This document shows positions 26,654 to 34,556 of a stretch of DNA of 34,739 nt, piece by piece. Positions within the stretch are counted from its first letter, which is position 1; each line of letters starts with the position of its first letter. The position numbers were made by a program, and so were the translations under genes. The notes under the pieces are model-generated. The model had not been told where the DNA came from. It ran no database searches and was given only the letters and a program-made list of their open reading frames with translations. Source of the stretch: Xenorhabdus mauleonii (GTDB lineage Bacteria; Pseudomonadota; Gammaproteobacteria; Enterobacterales; Enterobacteriaceae); contig NZ_FORG01000032.1 of assembly GCF_900113945.1 (NCBI RefSeq), forward strand, positions 1 to 34,739, read 5' to 3'.

Positions 26654-26712
26654 ATTGTTCACCTTTCTTGAAATAACATCGGATAACACCATTCTCGTCT
26701 GGTGAACAATAT
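26652..26712 (-). promoter_or_regulatory. Inverted repeat covering the ogr ribosome-binding site and start
   Basis: A perfect 12-bp inverted repeat (ATATTGTTCACC at 26712-26701 on the minus strand, GGTGAACAATAT at 26663-26652) encloses 37 bases. Its second arm contains the Shine-Dalgarno bases and the AT of the ogr ATG, so a transcript that includes both arms would mask initiation. Confidence 0.6.
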
Positions 26713-26733
26713 ACCAAAGATCTCATATCGAGA

Positions 26734-28284
26734 TCAAGTTTTTATTTCGCTACCTTCTGGTTTAATTTCGACCTCATCAATCTTAATTTCGAGATCTAAT
26801 GATGTCGTGAAACCACTGTCATTGAGATTGTGAGTGACTTTAACCAAAGTCCAGCCTGTTCCGTCTATCTCCTCCTTGAATCCCTTCAACACAATAGGTG
26901 TTTCAGGATAAATATCCGCACGCCCCATCGCCAACGTGATAGAAAACTGAGCAGCCCCACGTTGCATTTTTTTCCAAACAGCTGTAGCAACACGTTCTGC
27001 TTCTTCCTTGTTAGAAAAAATACGTGAAAGCGTCAAAACATTTTCTTCAGTTCCCGACAAATAACTTGAGGATTCTTTCTTTTCCGTTGTTGTTTGTTGG
27101 AACTCAGTTGTTGACTCACTCTTTTCCTCATGGGATATGCTGCCCTTAATCTCAAGACTGGTTTCAGTACTGCTGCTGCTTCCGTTACCTCTACCTTTTC
27201 CCTTGCGTCCATTTGTAATATAGTCGGGTTCTTTTGGGCCTTTCTTCGCCAAGTTGACTTTGCCGGACTTAGCCAAGCTCACTTTACCAGGCTTACCAAG
27301 GCTGACAGGAGTAGATGACTTGCCTTTAGGATCTTTTCCCTTTTTAGGGGGTTCAGGCTCTTTTTTCTTACCCTTTTCTTCCCCTTTTTTAGTGGGATTT
27401 TTGTCTTTTTTGGTAGAATCTTTGTCTTTTTTGGACTTCTCTTTGCCTGATGATTTATCCTCGCTGCTCTTATATTCAATGGAAATTTCGACTTTCCCTT
27501 CCTTTGTTTCCACCTTGTGCAATTTAACCGTCTGTTTAGTCGCGGTACGAGTATCCTGCCACTGAGCAATGACGCCCGTATAAGCTTCACGATCGGACAG
27601 AGAAAAGCGATGGCTATCTCCTGATTTACGGGTAATCAATACAGGTGTGATAGCCTTACCACTTGCCGTCTTGTTCTCCCCTTGGCGAATAAACAACAAT
27701 TCACCATTTTTGACCGAAGCAATCGCCCCTTCCTGCTTTGCAATTCGGGTCAGAAAGCTCACGTCAGATTCATTTGTCTGGTCGATATGCATGGCTATGC
27801 CTTTCAAATCGTCGCTGATTTGAAATTGCAGTTGGTTTCTTGCGGCAACCGTACTTACAATGCTCTCTAACGTTTGTTTATGATAAGACTGTTCGCGTTT
27901 AGCATTCAGATCGCCACGAAAATCCGCACTGCGAGCACGAATGGTCAGCCGGTCAGGCGCTCCGCTATGTTCAATCTCATCAACGACAAATTTTCCCTTT
28001 GGTGTTAAGGAGTGGCCATGCCACCCCAATTCCAATGTGAGAATATCCCCTCGACTAGGCAACGCCAACTGACCATCCGAGTCATCCAGTTCAAGATCTA
28101 GTTGGTCTGATTCCAAGCCACGGTTGTCCGTCAACGTTAAAGACATTAAGCGCGATTGAATTTTCCCTGTGATATCTTTATTGTTGGTTTCCAGCCGGAA
28201 CGCGGGCGCTCCATCTTTTCCGGTCACCAAGTCAAACTGAGGAATCCAACTCGTATCTGGTACCCACTGTTTAAAATCCATCAT
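26734..28284 (-). CDS. P2 gpD-like baseplate hub (late control D) with a large charged insertion
   Basis: 516 residues against 387 in P2 gpD. The conserved halves are about 1-270 (hub domains; VSFLTRIAKQEGAIASVKNG) and about 411-516 (FSNKEEAERVATAVWKKMQRG, FSITLAMGRADIYPE, GWTLVKVTHNLND). Between them lies an insertion of about 140 residues (about 272-410). It is rich in Lys, Glu, Ser, Pro and Gly, with Lys runs (KEKSKKDKDSTKKDK) and a twofold SLAKSGKVNLAKKG-type repeat, probably disordered. gpD forms the central hub under the spike. The start overlaps the gpU stop (ATGA). The terminator and ogr follow. Confidence 0.92.
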   Translation of the reverse strand: MMDFKQWVPDTSWIPQFDLVTGKDGAPAFRLETNNKDITGKIQSRLMSLTLTDNRGLESDQLDLELDDSDGQLALPSRGDILTLELGWHGHSLTPKGKFVVDEIEHSGAPDRLTIRARSADFRGDLNAKREQSYHKQTLESIVSTVAARNQLQFQISDDLKGIAMHIDQTNESDVSFLTRIAKQEGAIASVKNGELLFIRQGENKTASGKAITPVLITRKSGDSHRFSLSDREAYTGVIAQWQDTRTATKQTVKLHKVETKEGKVEISIEYKSSEDKSSGKEKSKKDKDSTKKDKNPTKKGEEKGKKKEPEPPKKGKDPKGKSSTPVSLGKPGKVSLAKSGKVNLAKKGPKEPDYITNGRKGKGRGNGSSSSTETSLEIKGSISHEEKSESTTEFQQTTTEKKESSSYLSGTEENVLTLSRIFSNKEEAERVATAVWKKMQRGAAQFSITLAMGRADIYPETPIVLKGFKEEIDGTGWTLVKVTHNLNDSGFTTSLDLEIKIDEVEIKPEGSEIKT

Positions 28285-28787
28285 GAGAATACCCCTTTCA
28301 CTTTATCCACCGCCTGATCTTTAAGAACCTCAAGATCTTTCATTGACTTAGGCAGTTTGTCCTTGATGTCAGATAGTTGCTCCTGCAAATCACCCAACAT
28401 TTCAAACAAATTGTTATCCACTCGCCGTAATGTCAGTGTAAAACTGATTTTTCTGGCTGCACCACCAGACATAAATTCCGTTTTCGTCTCATCAATGCTT
28501 TCGATGACGAACATCCCGTAAATCGAACCACTACCATCAATCAAAGACCATGCTTTACCGCTGTCAGCCATCAACGTCAGTGCAGCCAGAGAAAGTGATC
28601 CCCCCGTTAATTCCGGATAGAGTTCTCCCGATAGCGTTATCGTATCGTTATCTGAACCAACAAACTGCCATGCAGGCCGCGCTCCCACGCGGCTATTAAA
28701 TGCATGTCTCCAACTCTTTTTATGCTGAAAACTTTGATAAGGCGTTGTTTTTAACATAAATACAAATAAACCAAGTGCGGCCATCAT
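28281..28787 (-). CDS. P2 gpU-like tail protein
   Basis: 168 residues, clearly P2 U-like: MMAALGLFVFMLKTTPYQSF, DTITLSGELYPELTGGSLSL, SIYGMFVIESIDETKTEF and AARKISFTLTLRRVD. gpU takes part in tail assembly, at the tail end or baseplate in P2. Overlaps the T stop and the D start by four bases each (ATGA), a pattern of translational coupling. The C-terminal 40 residues (LQEQLSDIKDKLPKSMKDLE...) are helical and variable. Confidence 0.94.
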   Translation of the reverse strand: MMAALGLFVFMLKTTPYQSFQHKKSWRHAFNSRVGARPAWQFVGSDNDTITLSGELYPELTGGSLSLAALTLMADSGKAWSLIDGSGSIYGMFVIESIDETKTEFMSGGAARKISFTLTLRRVDNNLFEMLGDLQEQLSDIKDKLPKSMKDLEVLKDQAVDKVKGVFS

Positions 28788-31700
28788 GAGTATGATTCTC
28801 CTCTATCAGAATATGAGCTACGCATACGGGCTTGCTGAGTACGTTCCCGTTGCTCCAGTTCCTGTCTGACCATACGGGCGATATCCTGAGCAGATTGTCC
28901 CTGAGAGCCATAGACATAGATGTTATATTGGGGTGCCGCACCAGCTTGCAGCTGTGGTTGGCTCCGCATCTGTCTTGCCTGAACTTCCTCATAAGAGTAA
29001 GCAGGCAAGCTTTGCGCATGTAACGGTGCATCCTGTGCTGCAACGGGTAGAGACATCGAACTGACAGCAAGCCCCACGGCGGCAAGTTTCGCCGTATTTT
29101 GTCTACTGGTTACATTCGCTGGCCCTGCGACGAATTCGGGACCACGTTCACCGACAATGCCTATTTTCCCAGCAGGAATAGAACCGCCAGTGTCATGACG
29201 TCCACTAATTTCCTTCGCTTTTTCAGCCGTTTCACTTTTGGTGATTTCCTCAGTTTTATTTAATTCAACTTCCTTTTTATCACTACCACCAAAGAATGAT
29301 TTAACTGCATCACCGAAACTTTTGAATTTATCTTTTAGCGCTTTCCACTTCTCTTGGATACCACCTAATATGGCATTAATCATCTCAGAACCGGCAGCTT
29401 TTAATTTTTCCGGAATGGCCTGAACATCAGCAACAATTTCATCCCATTTATCTGAAATTGATTTTTTGACATTTTCCCAGATTTCCAGTGTATTCTGTTT
29501 AACAGATTCCCAAGCTCCACTTATTGTAGATTTAACCCACTCCCAAGCTTCTGATGCGCTTTGTTTAATGCTGTCCCAGTTTTGGTAGATAATGCCAATT
29601 AGCCCACCATTCATGAAGAAGCTTTTAATACCTTCCCAAGCTGCACCGATTCCATCTTTTATTCCTTGCCAAGCATTGCTGCAGATATTTTTCACACCTT
29701 CCCACAACGCTGTAAATTTAGGCCCCAAGGACTCCCAATTCTGCCAAATATAAATGGCAGCCATTGCAATAACACCAATGATGGCAAGAATCGGGTTTGC
29801 CATCATCGCTCGCCCAATAAAAGACATTCCTTTGCCTAATGCACTAAAAGAATTACCTAAAAGACCTAAACCTTTTGAGCCAACGCTTGCCAGAGTATTA
29901 ATTCCACTCCCCAAAGCACCAAAAACTTTTTGGCCAATATTTCCAAATAGCCCCAAACCTTTTCTCTGTGATGAAAAAGTATCTTTACCGCCTTTGCTCG
30001 ACAGTAAATCGGCACCTTCATTTATTGTGCCAAATACCTTGCTTCCGGTTTTACCGAAAAAATCCATGGCAGTTCTTAATGCTTCTAGTGCCTCTGTTCC
30101 TATTTGTGCAAATGCCTTCAAACCAACGTTTAAATTTTCCAGCGCCTGAATACCAACTTCCGCAAATTTATTAATATTGGCTCTTAAATCTTCTAGGGCC
30201 TGAGATCCAATTTGAGTAAAAACATCCAAAGGAGCGGTTAGTTTATTCAGCGCTTGAACGCCTAATTGAACAAATGAATCCAGCGTGGATTTTAATTTAT
30301 CCAACGCTTGAGTCCCCAACTGGGCTAACACATCAAAAGGAGAGGTAAGTTTATTCAGCGCCTGCATTCCCATCTGGACAAACGCATCCAGCGTGGATTT
30401 TAATTTATCCAGTGCTTGAGTCCCCAACTGGGCTAATACATCGAAAGGGGAAGTAAGCTTATTCAGTGCCTGAATTCCTAGCTGAACAAATGCATCCAGC
30501 GTGGATTTTAATTTATCCAGTGCTTGAATTCCTAGATCAGCAAAAAAGCTCATACTGGATTTTAATGTATCCAGAGCTTGAATACCCAACTGCGCAAATG
30601 CATCCAAACTGGACTTTAATTTATCCAGCGCTTGAATACCCAACTGTGCAAAGAAGTTAATGCCGGCTTTTAATTCATTCAAAGCCTGAATACCTAATTG
30701 GGCAAACACATCTAAAGGAGCTGTGAGTTTATCTAGTGCCTGAACGCCTAGCTGAACAAATGCATCCAACGTGGATTTTAATTTATCCAGTGCCTGAATT
30801 CCCAATTGAGCAAAAAAATTGATGCCGGCTTTTAGTTCGTTCAAAGCCTGAATACCCAATTGGGCAAATGCATCCAGACTGGATTTTAATTTATCCAGTG
30901 CTTGAATTCCCAGTTGAGCAAAAAAGTTAATGCCCGCTTTTAATTCATTCAAAGCCTGAATACCCAATTGGGCAAATGCATCCAGGCTGGACTTTAATTT
31001 ATCCAGCGCTTGAATTCCCAACTGCGCAAAAAAGTTGATGCCGGCTTTTAATTCGTCCAAAGCCTGCATACCTATCTGAGCAAACACATCCAAAGGAAAT
31101 GTGAGTTTATTCAGCGCCTGAACACCCATTTGTACAAATGCATCCAGCGTGGATTTTAATTTATCCAACGCCTGAATTCCTATCTGTGCAAAGAAATTCA
31201 AACTGGCTCTCAATTCAACAAAAGCCTGCACACCCAGTTGTACAAAAAAATCCAAACTGCTTCTTAATACTGCAAAAGCTTGAATGCCAAGTTGTGCGAA
31301 GAAATTCAAGCTGGCTCTTAATTCGGCAAAAACCTGCACACCCAACTGGGCAAAGAAATTCAAACTGGCCTTTAACTCAGCAAAAGCCTGAATACCCAAT
31401 TGTGCAAATATATTTAAACTGATCTTTAGAGACTCAAAAGCTTTTATGCCAAGACTGCCAAAAATTTGTATATAACCAATCAGCATTTGAAATACGACTT
31501 TTACTGAGCCAGTCGTTAATTTCAAAACTGCATTAATTTTATTCAGAATACTAAATAAAATTGTTATCTTGGGATTAATATTAATGACCAGCTTATCTAA
31601 CAATGTAAAATTGTTAGTCATATTTCCAGTAACACCAAAATTCAATTCATTTTTTTTACTGGATGAATTTTCTTGTTTAATAATCTGGGTAGTTTGAATA

Positions 31701-32005
31701 ATATTGGCTGATTGACTTGCGGCGTTTACTTGTTTCACTTGCGATGAATTCTGCCGCGCAGAGAAAGACTGCTTAATTGTTTGACTATAAGCTTTAAGAT
31801 CGGTACGCATACGCGCAGTTTCCTGCGCATAACCTACGATGGGCTTTAATCCCTCAACAGTCTTATTAAGCTTTTTAAATTGGTTATGTATTTTATCGAC
31901 TGAACCGATCAGCTTTTTCTGATGCTGTTGAAAAGATTTAAAGGAACTGGTCAGTTTGCCAATAGTACTCAATACCTTATCTAGCTGTGACTGTATATTA
32001 CTCAT
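28784..32005 (-). CDS. P2 gpT-like tape measure protein with 18-residue tandem repeats
   Basis: 1073 residues from ATG 32005 (an in-frame GTG at 32017 is 12 bases upstream). The N-terminal coiled-coil region (to about 130) is followed, in numbering from 32017, by about 26 repeats of 18 residues at 186-653 with consensus FAQLGIQALDKLKSSLDA. Then come Gly-rich stretches, a membrane-like helix near 735-758 (ANPILAIIGVIAMAAIYI), Trp-rich repeats (WEGIK type), and the tape-measure signature GERGPEFVAG near 950. In contractile tails the tape measure sets tail length and is held in the tube. P2 gpT is 815 residues, so this one is extended by the repeats. The start overlaps the E' stop. Confidence 0.9.
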   Translation of the reverse strand: MSNIQSQLDKVLSTIGKLTSSFKSFQQHQKKLIGSVDKIHNQFKKLNKTVEGLKPIVGYAQETARMRTDLKAYSQTIKQSFSARQNSSQVKQVNAASQSANIIQTTQIIKQENSSSKKNELNFGVTGNMTNNFTLLDKLVININPKITILFSILNKINAVLKLTTGSVKVVFQMLIGYIQIFGSLGIKAFESLKISLNIFAQLGIQAFAELKASLNFFAQLGVQVFAELRASLNFFAQLGIQAFAVLRSSLDFFVQLGVQAFVELRASLNFFAQIGIQALDKLKSTLDAFVQMGVQALNKLTFPLDVFAQIGMQALDELKAGINFFAQLGIQALDKLKSSLDAFAQLGIQALNELKAGINFFAQLGIQALDKLKSSLDAFAQLGIQALNELKAGINFFAQLGIQALDKLKSTLDAFVQLGVQALDKLTAPLDVFAQLGIQALNELKAGINFFAQLGIQALDKLKSSLDAFAQLGIQALDTLKSSMSFFADLGIQALDKLKSTLDAFVQLGIQALNKLTSPFDVLAQLGTQALDKLKSTLDAFVQMGMQALNKLTSPFDVLAQLGTQALDKLKSTLDSFVQLGVQALNKLTAPLDVFTQIGSQALEDLRANINKFAEVGIQALENLNVGLKAFAQIGTEALEALRTAMDFFGKTGSKVFGTINEGADLLSSKGGKDTFSSQRKGLGLFGNIGQKVFGALGSGINTLASVGSKGLGLLGNSFSALGKGMSFIGRAMMANPILAIIGVIAMAAIYIWQNWESLGPKFTALWEGVKNICSNAWQGIKDGIGAAWEGIKSFFMNGGLIGIIYQNWDSIKQSASEAWEWVKSTISGAWESVKQNTLEIWENVKKSISDKWDEIVADVQAIPEKLKAAGSEMINAILGGIQEKWKALKDKFKSFGDAVKSFFGGSDKKEVELNKTEEITKSETAEKAKEISGRHDTGGSIPAGKIGIVGERGPEFVAGPANVTSRQNTAKLAAVGLAVSSMSLPVAAQDAPLHAQSLPAYSYEEVQARQMRSQPQLQAGAAPQYNIYVYGSQGQSAQDIARMVRQELEQRERTQQARMRSSYSDRGESYS
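30059..31462 (-). repeat. 54-bp tandem repeat array inside the tape measure gene
   Basis: About 26 units of 54 bp, each encoding 18 residues of pattern F-A-Q-L-G-x-Q-A-x-x-x-L-x-x-x-x-x-x. Some adjacent pairs form a 108-bp higher-order unit: KLKSTLDA-FVQLGVQALNKLTAPLDV appears three to four times, as does KLKSSLDA-FAQLGIQALNELKAGINF. Near-identical units in the middle suggest recent expansion, while the ends are more diverged. Confidence 0.92.
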
Positions 32006-32449
32006 TTTCTGCACCACTTCTTAAAATGGCCCGATGTCGCCAGTCCAACAGTTCCGGCAGTGACATTTCATCTGTATCTGCCGGCCTCCAGTGAAAAACG
32101 GTGGCGATATCTGCCACCAATTCATCAACGGTTAATCGTTCTGGGAATCGGACTTGACCGACTTCGGCAACAAAAAATTGACCACCTCCACACTGAGATT
32201 AATCAGATCACCAGGTGACATCATCATCAGGTCATTTTTGGTCAATGCAGGTGTAGTTACGCGCGGCAGGACAAGCAGCATAGAATCCACATCCATTTCC
32301 AGCAGTGCTTGTAAACGAGCACCGCGTAGCGCACCGCTGTTAGGTTTACGAATCATCACTTCCGTGATTTCGCCATTACCTCGTGCCAGTGGGGCTTCCA
32401 ATTCGATAATGCGCAGATCGTCATTTTGAGTATTCAGTGTTTCAGTCAT
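31998..32449 (-). CDS. P2 gpE+E'-like tail assembly chaperone made by -1 frameshift
   Basis: Frame 0 alone gives a 105-residue E protein (32132-32449) starting MTETLNTQNDDLRIIELEAP. At codons 91-93 (AAT TTT TTG) lies the heptamer T-TTT-TTG at 32177-32171. After a -1 shift the frame stays open for 57 more codons to TAA at 31998-32000. It reads VAEVGQVRFPERLTVDEL, FHWRPADTDEMSLPELLDW and RHRAILRSGAENE, giving about 150 residues. P2 and lambda both use this slippage to make long chaperones that act with the tape measure. The E' stop overlaps the T start. Confidence 0.93.
32171..32177 (-). promoter_or_regulatory. -1 ribosomal frameshift site of E/E'
   Basis: T-TTT-TTG in the E reading frame (minus strand 32177 to 32171). 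It is the P2-type slippery heptamer, located just before the end of E, and joins the open -1 frame E'. Confidence 0.85.
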
Positions 32450-32543
32450 GGTTCAACCTTGTTTATCCGATAGATAACCTGTCTCCACAAATATGAAGAG
32501 ACAGGAAATAAGTTTTAAAAAATCTAATTGCTAAAAGAAGCGA

Positions 32544-33062
32544 TTAAAAAAGACCGATAGCGCGGCGATGCTGTTCCAGGCGATCTTCCCCACCTACTTT
32601 CTCAACCATGTTGATGGTGTCGATTTCAATCAGTTCTTCGCCATCCCATGTCAGTTTAAAGTAAGTGTTTTTAGCGGTGATTTTGGTCTGAGTGTTATCA
32701 CCTTGTTTATAAGTGCCATGATCGAATTCCTGGAAACGACCACGCATTACAACTTCAACTGCAACCACGTTACCCGTGTCTTCGCTTTCAAAAGAGCCGG
32801 CAAAACGCAGCATGACGCCATCTGCTTTCGCGATGCCCCACTGTTTGTATAGTTGAGATTCAATGCCACCCAGAGTGAATTCAGCATCCAGTGCGCCTTC
32901 ATCCAGCCCCAGATCCACCATTGCGCTGCCGTTCATGCCAGCACCACGATAAGCTTCCAGCTTGCGGCTCAACTTAGGAAGAGTCAGTTCTTCCACGATC
33001 CCCTGATAGTTGTTGCCATCATTGAACAAGTTCAGGTATTTAAGTTTGCGAGGTAATGCCAT
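32544..33062 (-). CDS. P2 FII-like tail tube protein
   Basis: 172 residues matching P2 gpFII from end to end: MALPRKLKYLNLFNDGNNYQ, ELTLPKLSRKLEAYRGAGMN, GSAMVDLGLDEGALDAEFTL, AGSFESEDTGNVVAVEVVMR and IDTINMVEKVGGEDRLEQHR. It forms the stacked rings of the inner tube. Directly downstream of the sheath gene with an 11-base gap, followed by E. No abnormality seen. Confidence 0.97.
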   Translation of the reverse strand: MALPRKLKYLNLFNDGNNYQGIVEELTLPKLSRKLEAYRGAGMNGSAMVDLGLDEGALDAEFTLGGIESQLYKQWGIAKADGVMLRFAGSFESEDTGNVVAVEVVMRGRFQEFDHGTYKQGDNTQTKITAKNTYFKLTWDGEELIEIDTINMVEKVGGEDRLEQHRRAIGLF

Positions 33063-33073
33063 CAGTTAGCCCC

Positions 33074-34246
33074 TTAGTTGTTAATACTTTTAGCGAAATC
33101 CATCAGGTAACTATCTGTAATGCGCTGGCGTAACATCATGTTTTCCAGTGGCGGTACAGGTGTATAGTCGTAATCGATGGTCAGTTTGCCTGCTTTCAGG
33201 GTGTCTTTATCGTTGGCTTTATCGTCGTACCAGCAACGGCCATCAATGATGTAGCCACCGGCTTTCAGTTCACGGAACTTAGCGTTGATGCCTTCGATAA
33301 TGTCGCGAACCAGTGATGGAGTCAGCGGCTTGTCGATAGCCCACATATGCGCGTCAGCCATAGTGTCAGCCAGAACCTGAGCGGTACGGGTATAGCTTTC
33401 AAACTGGAACAGTGGGTCATCAGCACAAGTACGAGAACCCCAGAAACGGAAACCGTTTTTGCGGATCAGCGTAGTGATACCACTTTTGTTCAGTAGATCA
33501 GCGTCAGTTGCGGTATCTTGCAGATCCCAGAAAACATCAGCAGACAAACCGCTCACACCGTTGACACCAACGTTGGACAGAGTTTTATGCCAGCCAGTTT
33601 CTTGGTCGATCTTGGCACGCAGGCCCAAAGCACGAGCGGTTGCATAAGCGATAGCTTCGCTATTGGTAACGGTATCCCAACTCAAGAAGTCTGGCCAAAT
33701 CAACATCAGCTCACGCTGACTGAAGTTTTCGCGATACTTAATTACTTCTGAGATATTTTTGCAGCCATAAGCAGATACATATGCGATTGCTTTCAGTTTC
33801 TGAGCAATACTTGCCAGTTCAAGAGCAACTGCTTTTGAGTCCAGGCCTGGAACACCCAGAATACGAGGTTTAACACCGAGCTGGCTTTGCGCCGCCAACA
33901 GTGCCTGCATACCCGTTTTCTTACCTGCATCAGTGACACCACCGATGATATTGGAAATGGTTGCTTCTTCAGATTCGCCCTCAGCAACACGGACAACAAC
34001 AGTAACAGGTTGAGCCTGAGCTGCGATTGCTTTCAGTGATGCGGACAACGTCCCTTTTGTTCCGGCCTTACCACTGGCGCTCATAACGTCAGTAATCAGA
34101 ACTGGAGTATCTAATGGAAATGTATTTTCGTCTGCGTCAGGAGCAGTACAAACCATACCTACGATAGCAGTGCTAACTGTAGTAATGGTACGAGTACCTT
34201 CGTTGATCTCCTGTACACGGACGCCGTGGTGATAGTCTTGTGCCAT
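33074..34246 (-). CDS. P2 FI-like contractile tail sheath protein
   Basis: 390 residues (P2 gpFI 396). N-terminus [20 protein letters not shown] and C-terminus FAKSINN are of the P2 sheath family; core motifs include [40 protein letters not shown] and [20 protein letters not shown], which are typical. The sheath contracts to drive the tube through the target cell envelope. AGGAGAA precedes the ATG by 9 bases. It is the first gene of the FI-FII-E/E'-T-U-D-ogr transcript, behind an Ogr-type promoter. Confidence 0.97.
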   Translation of the reverse strand: MAQDYHHGVRVQEINEGTRTITTVSTAIVGMVCTAPDADENTFPLDTPVLITDVMSASGKAGTKGTLSASLKAIAAQAQPVTVVVRVAEGESEEATISNIIGGVTDAGKKTGMQALLAAQSQLGVKPRILGVPGLDSKAVALELASIAQKLKAIAYVSAYGCKNISEVIKYRENFSQRELMLIWPDFLSWDTVTNSEAIAYATARALGLRAKIDQETGWHKTLSNVGVNGVSGLSADVFWDLQDTATDADLLNKSGITTLIRKNGFRFWGSRTCADDPLFQFESYTRTAQVLADTMADAHMWAIDKPLTPSLVRDIIEGINAKFRELKAGGYIIDGRCWYDDKANDKDTLKAGKLTIDYDYTPVPPLENMMLRQRITDSYLMDFAKSINN

Positions 34247-34274
34247 AATAGCGGTTCTCCTGTTAAGGTGTGCT

Positions 34275-34335
34275 GATATATTGGCGGATTAGGTCGGGGA
34301 AATCATTCGATTGGGCATGTGTGGGGGAAGGTACA
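34275..34335 (-). promoter_or_regulatory. Ogr-type late promoter of the tail operon
   Basis: TGT (34318-34320), 12 bases, then ACA (34333-34335) is exactly the TGT-N12-ACA palindrome bound by Ogr/Delta. TATATC on the minus strand at 34280-34275 can serve as -10, with a start near 34268-34272, putting the box centre at about -55 to -58. This is the position known from P2 PF, and FI begins about 25 bases later. Confidence 0.8.
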
Positions 34336-34556
34336 AATGTGGCTTTATATTTTATTTAAAAATCAATATGTTGAATTGGAATTTAATTGATTCTTAGGTG
34401 GATTGGGGAGAATTGGCGATTTGACTGGAATGAAAGTCATTTTGGTTAAATAACAAACTAATATTGAGTGTTTTTTGAACCGCAATCAGCTCAAAATTTA
34501 TCCTTTTTAGTGTTATTCAATGTAATTCTGCCTTTTGGTTGTTTTTTGATAGGTAA
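34336..34556. other. Intergenic DNA between the late promoter and tail-fibre fragment
   Basis: About 220 bases with no open frame of note and no recognised hairpin. Stop codons close all frames before the plus-strand fibre fragment. Confidence 0.5.

Noticed and set aside
26719..26735. GATCTC/GAGATC palindrome at the end of gpD as an operator or attachment core
   Set aside because: Only six base pairs per arm and overlapping the stop codon; no second copy is visible in the window.
27254..27565. 103-codon plus-strand ORF rich in Leu, Ser and Phe over the gpD insertion
   Set aside because: It is the complement of the Lys/Glu/Gly-rich insertion; hydrophobicity arises from the reverse strand of AAG/GAA codons.
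29754..31422. Several plus-strand open frames over the tape measure gene
   Set aside because: They are antisense shadows of the repetitive coding sequence; no ribosome-binding sites and no recognisable protein families.
30059..31462. Regular repeats suggesting a CRISPR array
   Set aside because: The 54-bp units are contiguous without unique spacers and are translated in frame as an 18-residue protein repeat of the tape measure.
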